64,000 nt of DNA, taken from positions 1 through 64,000 of the forward strand of contig CAYJWI010000001.1 in the NCBI GenBank assembly GCA_964373815.1, written 5' to 3'. The DNA is from UBA10205 sp964373815 (GTDB lineage: Archaea > Iainarchaeota > Iainarchaeia > Iainarchaeales > Iainarchaeaceae). This document shows, piece after piece, positions 7,915 to 16,225 of this stretch. A program made the translations under genes and the position numbers. The notes below the pieces were generated by a model. It worked only from the letters and a program-made list of their open reading frames with translations. It did no database searches and was not told the origin of the DNA. Numbering within the stretch: the stretch's first letter is position 1; each line of letters opens with the position of its first letter.

Positions 7915-9600
7915 TTACTTCAAATAGTCGATGTTAAGGCCAAGAGTTTCCTTCAGTTCACGCAGCTGCTTTGCGGCTCTCTGTATGTTCGCGTTCCTGC
8001 TGTTTTTCACTATGAATTCGGTGTAACCTGTCGAGGCGTCGCTGTTTATCTTGCATATCGCGGTTTCGAGGTTGAAGCCGTTCCTGTGCATTATCCTGCA
8101 CTGCTCATAGAGCAGCCCTGACCTGTCCATACTGTCAATCCTGAATTTCACAAGGCCTAGGTTCCCGTTGTGCTTCCCGTACTCCTTGAGGCTTTTTTCC
8201 ACGTTCCTCCTCGCCTTTTCCGAGTACGCGAGCGAGAGCCAGCTCGTGTTCACCTGCTTGTGGTCCGAGTAAATTATTTTCACCCTGTCGCCGGAATTGA
8301 TCTTCGTCCAGAGGGGGAGGATTTTCCCGTTTATTTCCGCCTTGAACGCCCTTTCCGCCTTCTTCCCGTCCTTGAAAAACGCGAAGTCGATTGCGGTTGA
8401 CTCCGGTGGGAGCTCTATTACCTCTCCCTTGTCCGTGAACACTATCATCGTCCTGTTGTGGAAATCGAGGTTGAGCGTGCCTGCAAGCTCCTCGCTGTCC
8501 GTAACTTCTGGCCTGCTTAGCTTCGAAAACATTTTTTCGAACCTTTTGAGCTGCGGGTTCTTGGCTTTTTTCCGGAGGAGCGCAACAACGCCTTCCCTGC
8601 CTATCTCATCCATTTCGCGGGAGAAAATGTATACCTTGAGCGGCTTCTTCGACGGCCCTATTACCTGGGTGTGCAGGGACTGGTATATGGCGTATTCCGG
8701 AATCGCGATGAGGTCCTTCATTTTTTTCGGCAGCGGCTTGAAAGCGGAGTGTATTTTCCCGAGGGCAGAGTAGCAGTCCTGTTCCTGCGGGACTATTACC
8801 TTGAGTATCAGGGTGTCGTTGAGCTCGCTGAGCTCTTTGCTATTGACAAGCATCTTGCTGTGCACGGAATAAAACGATTTTCTCTTGCTGGAAAATTCCC
8901 AGTCCATTTCCGGGTGCTTCTTCTTCAGGATCTGGATTGCCTTCTTGAGGTCCGCCTCCTTCCTTTTCCTGTTTTTCTCTATTTCCTTCTTGAGCTTCTT
9001 GAATTTTTTCGGCTCGAGGGAGCTGAAGCAGAGGTCCTCCATTTCATACTTGAGGCCGTGCATGCCGAGCTTGTGCGTGAGCGGCACGTAAACCACGAGG
9101 GCATCGGCTGCGATTCTCATCTGCTTTTCCCTCGGGAGGTGCCTTAGGGTCCTCAGGTTGTGGAGCTTGTCGAAAAGCTTTATTATCAGCACGCGCAAAT
9201 CCTTCGAGGACGCCATTATTGTCTTGATTATGTTAGCGGTCGACTGCTCCTTCCTTGACCTGAAAGCCTCCCTGTCAAGGTTCGTCAGGCCTTCCACAAG
9301 GCCGTAAATTTCGGGGCCGAATTTCTCCCGAAGCTCCGCCCTGCTGATTTTGGTGTCCTCGATTATGTCATGGAGCAGCGCAGCCGAGACAATGACTTCG
9401 TCAAGGCCCCTATCGGCAAGCATTTTTGCAACCGCAAGAGGATGTATGAAGTAAGGCTCCCCGGATTCCCTGAACTGGCCTTCGTGCCACTTCCTCGAAA
9501 GCGCCGCCGCCTCATCGATGAGCCTTATGTCGGCCTTCGGGTGGCTTGCCTTCAAGGCAGATTTGAGTGCCGTAAGTTCCCTGCCGAAGCCGTTCTTCAT
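7915..9600 (-). CDS. Long RelA/SpoT homologue, hydrolase intact, synthetase degenerate
   Basis: RSH proteins make and degrade (p)ppGpp. Domains in order: HD hydrolase (about 1-190; H53, HD at 77-78, ED at 81-82, DKLHNLRT), synthetase fold (about 215-330), TGS (about 395-455, MIVFTDKGEVIELP), ACT (about 490-560). The hydrolase motifs look complete. In the synthetase domain YSIYRKM is YSVHSKM, the RV of the DxxAxRV motif is KV, and EVQIRT is KVYIFS, so catalytic Arg and Glu are missing. Most likely an alarmone hydrolase or sensor. An ATTTAAAA box lies about 25 bases upstream of the start. Full-length RSH proteins are rare in archaea. Confidence 0.88.
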   Translation of the reverse strand: MKNGFGRELTALKSALKASHPKADIRLIDEAAALSRKWHEGQFRESGEPYFIHPLAVAKMLADRGLDEVIVSAALLHDIIEDTKISRAELREKFGPEIYGLVEGLTNLDREAFRSRKEQSTANIIKTIMASSKDLRVLIIKLFDKLHNLRTLRHLPREKQMRIAADALVVYVPLTHKLGMHGLKYEMEDLCFSSLEPKKFKKLKKEIEKNRKRKEADLKKAIQILKKKHPEMDWEFSSKRKSFYSVHSKMLVNSKELSELNDTLILKVIVPQEQDCYSALGKIHSAFKPLPKKMKDLIAIPEYAIYQSLHTQVIGPSKKPLKVYIFSREMDEIGREGVVALLRKKAKNPQLKRFEKMFSKLSRPEVTDSEELAGTLNLDFHNRTMIVFTDKGEVIELPPESTAIDFAFFKDGKKAERAFKAEINGKILPLWTKINSGDRVKIIYSDHKQVNTSWLSLAYSEKARRNVEKSLKEYGKHNGNLGLVKFRIDSMDRSGLLYEQCRIMHRNGFNLETAICKINSDASTGYTEFIVKNSRNANIQRAAKQLRELKETLGLNIDYLK

Positions 9601-9672
9601 GTCAAATTATTTCCACGAAACTGGTTTTAAATGGTAATTCTGGGCGCATCTTATTAGGTGCCGAATCTGCGT

Positions 9673-9816
9673 CTAATATCGCCAAGAGGATGTGGCAGCT
9701 CCCACACTTCGGAACACTTTTTGTGTATGCGTGAGCCTTCCGCCAGGTTTCTTTAGCATGGCCCGCTCAAATTGCTTTTTCACTTTTTTCTTGAGCCTTG
9801 GCCCGGTACGCCTCAT
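9673..9816 (-). CDS. Small basic protein, possibly ribosomal eL34 remnant
   Basis: A 47-residue frame with a basic N-terminus and LKKPGGRLTHT, reminiscent of the TPGGR segment of ribosomal protein eL34. GGAAGTG precedes the ATG. After the PGGR segment the frame loses similarity. Dropping one A from the AAAAA run would give TQKCSE and then DIRRRF, while the third frame reads KCGSCHI, a zinc-knuckle-like pair. A frameshift in a longer zinc protein is therefore possible. The family call is tentative. Confidence 0.35.
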   Translation of the reverse strand: MRRTGPRLKKKVKKQFERAMLKKPGGRLTHTQKVFRSVGAATSSWRY

Positions 9817-9880
9817 AATCCCACTTCCTGCAACAAGTAAGTTTTTGGTGTTAATAAATGTTTTGTGCGAAAAGTGCAGG

Positions 9881-11581
9881 CTACATTTCCATTACAAGCT
9901 CGATGTTTAGCAGTTGCGCGCCTTTGGCTATGGTTTGCACAACGGCCTTCACGAGCGCAAGCCTCGCTTCGGCGAGGCCCTTTTCCGCCTGCAGCACCGG
10001 CACTTCATGGTAAAACGAGTTGAATGCCGAAGAGAGCCCGAGGAGGTAGTGCGCTATTTTGTGCGGGCTGTTAGAATCACGCGCCTCGCGGGCCTTTGCA
10101 TCAAAGCCTGAAATTAGCGAGACAAGCTCCCTCTCCTTTTGGTGCGAGAGCGGGTATTGCTTTGGTTTGCCGATTCTTCCAGCCTTGCGAAGGATGCTCT
10201 GGCCCCTTGCATAGCTGTAGAGCACGAACGGCCCGGTTTCGCCCTCGAGGCTCGTGGCTTTCTCCCAGTTGAACACAATTACTTTGTTCCTGTCCTGGGC
10301 AAGCATCCCGAACTTTATCGCCGCGAGCGATATTTTTTTCGCGGTCTTGGTGAGTTTCTTTTCATTCCATTCCGCGTGCCTCTGCCTTGTCTCTGCAAGC
10401 GTTTTTGCAAAAACGGTGTCGAAAACCTCAGTGTAAGTTACGACATTCCCCTCGCGCGAGCTCATTTTCCCGTCCTCGAGCCTTACGAGCTCGTAAATTA
10501 TGTGCTCTGTTTCGCAGTACTCCGGCTTTCGCGCGTTTAGCAGCTCGATGGTCTTTATGAGCTGCCTGAAATAAAAATTCTGCTCCGAACCCACAACGTT
10601 GTAGGACTTCTCCGCCTTGAAATGCTTTTTCTTCATTTTCGCAAGGGCGAGGTCCTTTGAGGAATAAAGCGCGGCGCCGTCGCTTTTGAGTATCAGGAAT
10701 TTCTCGAGGTTGAATTGCGTGAGGTCTACCAGTACGGCCCCCTGGTCTTTTACCGCAAAGCCTTCCTTGAGGAGTTCGTTTGCAATCCGGATCCCTTCCT
10801 TTTCCACTTCGCTCTCGAGAATGATGTGGTCGAATTTCACGTTGAGTTCGCCAAAAATCCTCTTGAAGCACTGGACGCTGATTTTTCGCAGGTGCTTCCA
10901 GTCCTCCTTGAGCTGCCTGTCAGAGCCATTCTCGAGCGCCACCACCATTCCCCGCATTTTTTCCTCGAGGGATTTGTCTTCCTGCACTTTTTTTGCCCCC
11001 ATCGCGTAAAGCTCCCCGAGCCACTTCCCCTTCTCCTTTATGTCTTTAGGCTCCTGTGCGTGCCCGAGGTTCCTGTAAGCATAAATGGTTTTGCTGACGT
11101 GCGGCCCTACATCGCCCCCATAATCCACCCTTATGACATTTGTGCCGGATTCTTCGAGGATGCGGGCTATGCTCTCGCCGAGGCAGATGTTGCGCAAATG
11201 CCCGATGTGGAAAGCTTTCATCGGGTTTGCCTGGCAATATTCCACTATGGCTTTGCCTTGCTTGCCCTTCCCTTTCGCCTTTTTTTTCGGGGTGAGGGCG
11301 CCTTCAATAGCCTCTTTTGCGAATGAATCCTGCGCCGCGAAAAAGTTCACGTAAGGGCCTTTAGCTTCGGCCTTCGAGAATGATTTCGGGAGAACAATTT
11401 TTCCCGCGAGCTCTTGCGCTATCTGCACGGGGCTCTTTTTCATCTGCGCCGCGAGCTTGAAGCAGGGGAGCGCGAAGTCGCCCATTTCACGATTGGCCGG
11501 CACCTCGAGCAGCTGCTCTGCGAGCCCTTCATTTACACCCGCTTTTGCGATCGCTTTCACGAGCTCTTTTCTGAAGTCCAT
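9881..11581 (-). CDS. argS: Arginyl-tRNA synthetase
   Basis: It charges tRNA-Arg. 566 residues, normal for the family. The N-terminal Add-1 domain is followed by the HIGH-like motif FHIGHLRNICLGES, the KMSK-like segment DGKMSSREGN, and the C-terminal DALR anticodon-binding domain ending near 9881. The start at 11581 fits the family N-terminus (MDFRKELVKAIAKA). It lies in the same orientation as the upstream toxin-antitoxin pair. Confidence 0.96.
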   Translation of the reverse strand: MDFRKELVKAIAKAGVNEGLAEQLLEVPANREMGDFALPCFKLAAQMKKSPVQIAQELAGKIVLPKSFSKAEAKGPYVNFFAAQDSFAKEAIEGALTPKKKAKGKGKQGKAIVEYCQANPMKAFHIGHLRNICLGESIARILEESGTNVIRVDYGGDVGPHVSKTIYAYRNLGHAQEPKDIKEKGKWLGELYAMGAKKVQEDKSLEEKMRGMVVALENGSDRQLKEDWKHLRKISVQCFKRIFGELNVKFDHIILESEVEKEGIRIANELLKEGFAVKDQGAVLVDLTQFNLEKFLILKSDGAALYSSKDLALAKMKKKHFKAEKSYNVVGSEQNFYFRQLIKTIELLNARKPEYCETEHIIYELVRLEDGKMSSREGNVVTYTEVFDTVFAKTLAETRQRHAEWNEKKLTKTAKKISLAAIKFGMLAQDRNKVIVFNWEKATSLEGETGPFVLYSYARGQSILRKAGRIGKPKQYPLSHQKERELVSLISGFDAKAREARDSNSPHKIAHYLLGLSSAFNSFYHEVPVLQAEKGLAEARLALVKAVVQTIAKGAQLLNIELVMEM

Positions 11582-11618
11582 GCAATATCATTCCGTGCTA
11601 AGCCTTTTTTTGCCTTTG

Positions 11619-11870
11619 TCAATCGTAGACGTGTCCTCTGTCGTCAATCCATGCAAACTTGATTTTCTGGGTGTTGAATGTATAGATTATCCTTCGATTT
11701 TCAACTCTTTCGCTCCTGAATGATTGAAGCGGCTTGTGCAATGGTTTTCCGAGTTCAGGATTTTTCACTATCTTTAATATCTTTTTTTTGATTAACTCCC
11801 TAGTCCTCTGGTCAAGTTTTTTGTACTGTTTTTCGAATTTCGCGGAATAAAAATAAGGGAGTATCATCAC
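11619..11870 (-). CDS. RelE/ParE-type toxin
   Basis: 83 residues with the RelE-superfamily pattern: N-terminal FYSAKFEKQYKKLD helix start, LGKPLHKPL turn, then RSERVENRRIIYTF and a final IKFAWIDDRGHVYD. Such proteins are usually ribosome-dependent mRNA interferases. Its start overlaps the antitoxin stop by four bases (ATGA), which suggests translational coupling. Whether it cleaves RNA or acts otherwise cannot be told from sequence. Confidence 0.8.
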   Translation of the reverse strand: MMILPYFYSAKFEKQYKKLDQRTRELIKKKILKIVKNPELGKPLHKPLQSFRSERVENRRIIYTFNTQKIKFAWIDDRGHVYD

Positions 11871-12076
11871 TTATCGAGCTCTGCAAGCATTTTTTTGACG
11901 GAGGAAAACTTTTTTGTTTTTCCTGCCTTCAATTCTTCTATCGCTTCCCAGAACTCTGGATTGCTGAACATTTCAAGGTCCTCAAGGTATTCCCTGAAAT
12001 CCTTTTTGAGCCTGGAAGCCTCTGCCCGCAGTTGCTTTATTGCCGTTTTTTGAATCACTTGTACTCCATTAGCCAT
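11867..12076 (-). CDS. Antitoxin partner of the RelE-type toxin
   Basis: 69 residues, placed first in a two-gene unit with the toxin and overlapping it by four bases. It is charged and likely helical (QLRAEASRLKKDFREYLEDLEMF), with a C-terminal segment that would wrap the toxin, as is usual for RelB-like antitoxins. No DNA-binding motif is certain. The assignment rests mainly on context. Confidence 0.7.
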   Translation of the reverse strand: MANGVQVIQKTAIKQLRAEASRLKKDFREYLEDLEMFSNPEFWEAIEELKAGKTKKFSSVKKMLAELDK

Positions 12077-12181
12077 TTGGCCACCAATCTAATATTGCTG
12101 CCCTTCATGTATAAAATGTTTTAGTTGAGCCCTTGTAAAGGGCGCGATAAATGCCCTTTCCGAAAAGAGCATAATAATTAG

Positions 12182-12291
12182 CGGACCCGGGGGGATTTGA
12201 ACCCCCGACCACCTGCTAGCTTCCCTTTTCCGCTAACCTTTTTGAAAAAGGCTAGAAGGCAGGTGCTCTATCCAAGCTGAGCTACGGATCC
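12182..12291 (-). tRNA. tRNA-Arg(TCT) with 35-nt intron
   Basis: Acceptor stem GGATCCG pairs with CGGGTCC; D-arm GCTC/GAGC, T-arm with GGTTCAAATCC. The anticodon stem CCTGC/GCAGG holds loop C-T-TCT-A-A. A 35-base intron (12218-12252) interrupts after position 37, the canonical site for the archaeal splicing endonuclease. Unlike the other tRNAs here, it has no hairpin element beside it. Confidence 0.93.
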
Positions 12292-12342
12292 ATTTTGGCT
12301 AAGAATCTAAGAGTTAAAGGGCTTTAAAAGGGTAATTGGGGG

Positions 12343-12879
12343 TCATTTGGCTTCTTTGAGCAATTCTTCAATGTCAAGGGGCAGGGTTTGCATGGCGGGT
12401 TTTCCGTCGCCCTTTTTCGGCCATTTCTCCTTGCCCCTGTCGGCGTAGAGCTCTATCCCATTGCCGTCCGGGTCGTGCAGGTAAATGGATTCCGAGACTG
12501 CGTGGTCGGCTGCCCCGTCAATTGGGTATCCCGCATCCACAAGCCTTTTCAGAGCGCGGACAAGCTCCTTCCTGTTTGGATAGAGTATCGCGAAATGGTA
12601 GAGCCCTATTTGGCCTTCCTGCGGCTTCCTTGCCCCGGGAGAGCTCCAGGTATTGAGCCCTATGTGGTGATGATAGCCACCCGCGGAAAGGAAAACCGCG
12701 CCGTTCCACTCCTCCGTGACTTCAAAGCCGAGCAGGTCGCGGTAAAACTTGAGCGATTTTTCCAAGTCCGAAACCGTGAGGTGTATGTGCCCAATCCTTG
12801 TTTTGGGGTGTATTTTGTGTGGTTTCATTTTCAAAACCTTTTGCACAGCTCCTGAAAACTTTTTTCGTATCTCTTGCAC
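12343..12879 (-). CDS. VOC-family (glyoxalase/dioxygenase fold) protein
   Basis: 178 residues. The beta-alpha-beta-beta-beta pattern of vicinal-oxygen-chelate proteins is clear: IGHIHLTVSDLEKSLKFYRDLLGFEV at the start and SESIYLHDPDGNGIELYAD at the end. His in HIHLTV, HHHIGLN and Glu in GIELYAD are candidate metal ligands. The wording is closest to CatE-like catechol 2,3-dioxygenase relatives. The N-terminal Met or the Met near residue 17 could start translation. Substrate is unknown. Confidence 0.75.
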   Translation of the reverse strand: MQEIRKKFSGAVQKVLKMKPHKIHPKTRIGHIHLTVSDLEKSLKFYRDLLGFEVTEEWNGAVFLSAGGYHHHIGLNTWSSPGARKPQEGQIGLYHFAILYPNRKELVRALKRLVDAGYPIDGAADHAVSESIYLHDPDGNGIELYADRGKEKWPKKGDGKPAMQTLPLDIEELLKEAK

Positions 12880-12885
12880 TGGAAT

Positions 12886-13857
12886 TCACTGGTAGAGCAT
12901 GCCGTAGTACATCTGCTCTATCAGCGCATTGTATTTCTGCGGCTGTTCCGGGGAAACAAATGATTCTATCGGCGCGGCGTAGTAGGCGACCCGCTCGCCC
13001 ACCTGGCTTGAAATTATGAAGGGGAGGTCCTTTCCAAAATTATATGTTTTGCCGGCTTCGAGCCAGGGCTGGCCTGTCCCTTTCCCGAGCAGCTTTGCCC
13101 CGTAATCGAGCACAGCCACAAGCCTCGAGCCTTCTTTCAACTGCTCTACCACTGCGAAGTTCCCGCGGAAAGGTATTGAAGGGCTAAGGCCGTACGAAAG
13201 TTTGTGGTCAGAGTTCGTTATTTCTATCCTGCCAGCATCCTCGCCTTTCCTGCATTCCGTGAAGTCGCAGTAATTGCCCTTGTACTGCGCCCCGAGGAAT
13301 TCGTCAAATGAAACCTGGTTGTTGGAATCCTTGCGCGCCCAGGGCCCGAGCACAATCGCCTTGCCTCCCGGAACCCTCTCGCTCTCAAGCAAATAAGTGT
13401 CGTTCTGCCCATACCTACCCCCGCCGCCCTCGCCCGAGCAGAGCTCGGTCCCGGCATCGCCTGTCCACACAAGCCTTCCGCCGGAGTTCACGTAGAACTC
13501 GAAGAGCTTGAGCTTGTCCGAGCAGATTTTTTTCGCCCTTTCCACGATCATCAAGTCGAATTCGCGCACGTTGACATAATTGAGCTTCTCGATGCCCATC
13601 GAGCGCGCCTGCGCCCTAACCAAATCCCTGCCGTTCAGGACCTCGACAAGCCTGTCAGGGTCCCCGAGCCCGGAATCGCCATAAACCACGAGGATGTTCG
13701 GCTGCCCGCCTTTCACGAAGCGGTAATAGATTTCGCAGCCGCCCGGAACCGCATTGCACCCGAGCAGCCCGGTAAAAATAAGGACACCCAGAAGGCCTGC
13801 GAGCAGCACCGCGAGTATTACAAGGTGGACAACGTTCGCCCTGAGCTTTTCGTCCAT
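12886..13857 (-). CDS. Membrane-anchored extracellular protein, unknown function
   Basis: About 323 residues. One N-terminal membrane helix (VVHLVILAVLLAGLLGVLIF) is followed by an exported domain with several Cys. The segment ILVVYGDSGLGDPDRLVEVL followed by FDLMIVERA and SGGRLVWTGDAG resembles the open-sheet fold of glutamine-amidotransferase-like or ThuA-like domains, but no catalytic triad is evident. The neighbouring gene is another membrane protein in the same direction, 28 bases away. Function is not assigned. Confidence 0.6.
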   Translation of the reverse strand: MDEKLRANVVHLVILAVLLAGLLGVLIFTGLLGCNAVPGGCEIYYRFVKGGQPNILVVYGDSGLGDPDRLVEVLNGRDLVRAQARSMGIEKLNYVNVREFDLMIVERAKKICSDKLKLFEFYVNSGGRLVWTGDAGTELCSGEGGGGRYGQNDTYLLESERVPGGKAIVLGPWARKDSNNQVSFDEFLGAQYKGNYCDFTECRKGEDAGRIEITNSDHKLSYGLSPSIPFRGNFAVVEQLKEGSRLVAVLDYGAKLLGKGTGQPWLEAGKTYNFGKDLPFIISSQVGERVAYYAAPIESFVSPEQPQKYNALIEQMYYGMLYQ

Positions 13858-13885
13858 AAATATCAAAACGAGGGCTTTGTATAAA

Positions 13886-14566
13886 TTACTTTTGCTTGAG
13901 GGAAAGCTCTCCGATTAGAAGCGCGAAGAAAATGTTAGAAATTATGTGCGTGAAGGAAAATGGCCAGACCAGCAAGAGCCCATCGCCGAAGTTCAGGATA
14001 ACCTCGAAAATCAGCGTGCCGATAACCGTGTAGAGCACGAGCGTTCCTGTATCTGCCTTTCTTGCATATCCCGCCAAGCTTCCCGCAATAGCGCCCCCTA
14101 TACCCTGCAAAAGGCTGTAGAGCCCGAAAGGCCCGCCTTCGAGGAAAATGTTTGAAAGAGGGTATGCGAGCAGGCCTATCAGAACCCCGGCATTCACTCC
14201 ATAAGAGAGCCCGGCAAAAACCGCGACAGGGATTATTGGCTCAATTGAAGTCAATGTCGGGAACTGCTTTATGAGCACCCTTCCAATGACTGCGGCAAGA
14301 AGAAGTATTACAATTTCCGCTTCGCCTATGGTTTTCTTTTTCGGCTTTCCGTATTTTTTTCCAGAACTTTGCGCATTGTGCTCCGCATGGCTTTCGCTGC
14401 CTCCATGCCCTGCGCCATGCCCACCATTGTCATGCCCTGCGTGCCCGCCGCCTTCGTGGCCATCATCCCCATGCCCCTCGTCCCCTTGGCCTTCATGCTC
14501 GTCCTCGAGGTACTCGCTCTCCTCGTTGGCCTCTTCCTTTTCTCCCTTTTGTCCATGGCCTGACAT
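13886..14566 (-). CDS. ECF-type S-component-like membrane protein with His-rich tail
   Basis: After an acidic start, residues 25-60 are packed with His and Gly (for example DDGHEGGGHAGHDNGGHGAG), a likely metal-binding stretch. A six-helix membrane domain follows, containing IEPIIPVAVFAGLSYG and GPFGLYSLLQGIGGAIAG, which resembles substrate-capture proteins of energy-coupling-factor transporters. The frame opens at 14632, but the Met at 14566 removes an unlikely extension. Metal uptake or storage is inferred; no ATPase partner is in the window. Confidence 0.6.
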   Translation of the reverse strand: MSGHGQKGEKEEANEESEYLEDEHEGQGDEGHGDDGHEGGGHAGHDNGGHGAGHGGSESHAEHNAQSSGKKYGKPKKKTIGEAEIVILLLAAVIGRVLIKQFPTLTSIEPIIPVAVFAGLSYGVNAGVLIGLLAYPLSNIFLEGGPFGLYSLLQGIGGAIAGSLAGYARKADTGTLVLYTVIGTLIFEVILNFGDGLLLVWPFSFTHIISNIFFALLIGELSLKQK

Positions 14567-14665
14567 GACTGATTCTTGGGTTGAGAAAGAATATAATCCT
14601 TGCCAATTCCGCACCGGCAATGAGGCATGCAAAGCGGCTTATCAACACTGGCTCGAAATAAATCC

Positions 14666-15457
14666 ATGGAATTCACTGAAAAGCACGCGGAGCTGGTTGG
14701 CTTGCACTTTGGAGACGGCAGCTTCACTGTCCGCACCGGGACAAACCGATTGAGATTCCAGTTGAGGGGGGATGCGCACGAAGACAGGGCGCATTATGAA
14801 GATTTCATAATCCCTTTATGCAATGAGCTAATCGGGATTCCACTATTTGGCAGAAGTCTTTGTACTGTATTTGACAGGAAACTCAACAGTTTTGGCGTCT
14901 GCGTCGAGAGTTGTCGAATTTTGGGATTCTTTCAAGCGCTTGGAATTCCAATAGGGGAAAAACATGAATTGCCTATTCCAGAATGGATTAAAAGCAATAA
15001 TGAATTCTCAAAGGCTTTTGTAAGGGGGCTGTTTGACACCGATGGAGGAATATATTATAAAAAAAACAACACGGCAAAAAGCCAGCTTAATACAGTAGGC
15101 ATGCTTCACATATGTTCAACTTCAAAAGTGCTGATTTACGAGACTTCCGGAATTCTTTCACGTGTTGGCATCAAGCACTACATAAAGCATGGCATAAAGA
15201 CCAACGGCGAGAGGGATTATTACAAAATCGAGGTTTACCGCCCACACCACAGGTCATTCCTCGAGGCTATAGGTTCCCACAATCCGAAACATTTGACAAA
15301 ATTTTGGGTTGCCGAAAAATTCGGTTTTTGCCCTCCTAGAACGACCCTTGAACAGAGAAGGCAAATTTTAAAAGGTGATTTGAGCCCACTTTCATTTCAC
15401 AGCGAGGGTACCGTAGCGGTCAACCGGGCTAGCTTGAGGTTCTTTGGTAGTAATTGA
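14666..15457 (+). CDS. Two-motif LAGLIDADG homing endonuclease
   Basis: About 263 residues with two LAGLIDADG motifs: AELVGLHFGDGSF near the start and AFVRGLFDTDGGIYY near residue 120. These give the two helices and catalytic acids of a monomeric meganuclease. The ATG at 14666 gives the family-like start; the frame is open from 14627. Its last 19 codons lie inside the tRNA-Leu gene and its stop lies in the tRNA intron, so the C-terminus is encoded by tRNA sequence. The tRNA intron is only 31 bases, so the gene is not intron-borne in the usual sense. Confidence 0.85.
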   Translation: MEFTEKHAELVGLHFGDGSFTVRTGTNRLRFQLRGDAHEDRAHYEDFIIPLCNELIGIPLFGRSLCTVFDRKLNSFGVCVESCRILGFFQALGIPIGEKHELPIPEWIKSNNEFSKAFVRGLFDTDGGIYYKKNNTAKSQLNTVGMLHICSTSKVLIYETSGILSRVGIKHYIKHGIKTNGERDYYKIEVYRPHHRSFLEAIGSHNPKHLTKFWVAEKFGFCPPRTTLEQRRQILKGDLSPLSFHSEGTVAVNRASLRFFGSN

Positions 15458-15516
15458 CCATCGGGCAATTGGCTAGTGGCTTAGTGCCTTCAGCAGTTCG
15501 AATCTGCTCCCTCGCA
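15402..15516 (+). tRNA. tRNA-Leu(GAG) with 31-nt intron
   Basis: Acceptor stem GCGAGGG pairs with CCCTCGC. The D-arm CCG/CGG and GGTCAA loop are Leu-like. The anticodon stem CTAGC/GCTAG is fully paired, giving loop TT-GAG-G plus one base. The intron is 15440-15470, after position 37. A long variable arm and T-arm AGCAG/CTGCT complete a class II tRNA. A shifted reading would give anticodon TGA (Ser), but needs a G-T pair in the stem and a poorer D-arm register. Confidence 0.85.
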
Positions 15517-15517
15517 A

Positions 15518-15574
15518 TCTTTTTCTTTCTCTTGGAAAGAGAAAGGAAAAAGATTGATCAAAAAGAAAGAGAAC
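15518..15574 (+). repeat. Stable-RNA-associated hairpin element, copy 3
   Basis: CTTTTTCTTTCTCTTGG, its purine complement, GATTGATC and a second purine arm AAAAAGAAAGAGAACC. It begins two to three bases after the tRNA-Leu discriminator base. Copy 2 is nearly the same sequence, although it lies 14 kb away. Confidence 0.7.
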
Positions 15575-15659
15575 CAAGGTGTTTACGTAAAAGAAAAGGA
15601 ACTGGAACGTTAACGAAAAGAAAAAGAGTAAAAGAAATCCAGGAAAAGCAAGTTGAAAT

Positions 15660-16070
15660 TCACAAATGCTGCTTTATCTGCTTTTGCCATGCGAGCAGTT
15701 CCGCCTCTTCGCCTTTCCTCGAGCCGGGCGCAATCTTGAGGCCATCCCCCTTGAACCGCGGGATGATGTGGAAATGTATGTGGTGTATTACCTGCCCCGC
15801 GGCTTCGCGGTTGTTTTGCAGCACGTTAAACCCGTCCGCCTTCGTCGCCTTCATCGCCGCCGCGCCGATTTTCTGCACAACGCGGATGAGTTCCTTGAGC
15901 TCGATTTCAGGGATGTCGAGCATTGTCGCATAATGGTTTTTCGATATGACAAGGCAGTGGCCTTTCGAGGCCGGGTAAATATCCAGAAAGCTCAAGGCGC
16001 TCTCATCCTCATAGAGCCTTGTTGAAGGTATCTTCCCTTCGGCTATTTTGCAGAAAATGCAATCGTCCAA
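15660..16070 (-). CDS. HIT-family nucleotide hydrolase/transferase
   Basis: The histidine-triad signature is VIHHIHFHIIPRF (HxHxH) near the C-terminus, and the N-terminal CIFCKIAEGKIPS is the classic opening of HINT/Fhit-like proteins with its Cys pair. Such enzymes hydrolyse nucleoside phosphoramidates or dinucleotides. The frame is open to an ATG at 16130, but a TTAAATAA box at 16102-16109 puts the transcript start near 16079. A TTG start at 16070 gives the family N-terminus directly. Confidence 0.88.
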   Translation of the reverse strand: MDDCIFCKIAEGKIPSTRLYEDESALSFLDIYPASKGHCLVISKNHYATMLDIPEIELKELIRVVQKIGAAAMKATKADGFNVLQNNREAAGQVIHHIHFHIIPRFKGDGLKIAPGSRKGEEAELLAWQKQIKQHL

Positions 16071-16225
16071 ATCAACACCTAAATTACGCTTACGCCGATG
16101 ATTATTTAACTCAACGCTGAGAGCCAGCAATCATTTTTACCTACGCCTACGTTTATATTTTCAGAGTCTTGTAGTCAGTTACATTTAATTGCACTCAAGT
16201 TCTTGTTCGCAAATTTTGTTATATG

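Noticed and set aside
14271..14753. 160-aa frame over the His-rich region
   Set aside because: Its Pro/Ser/Cys runs are the antisense reading of the His-rich tail; the LAGLIDADG and ECF-like frames explain the region.
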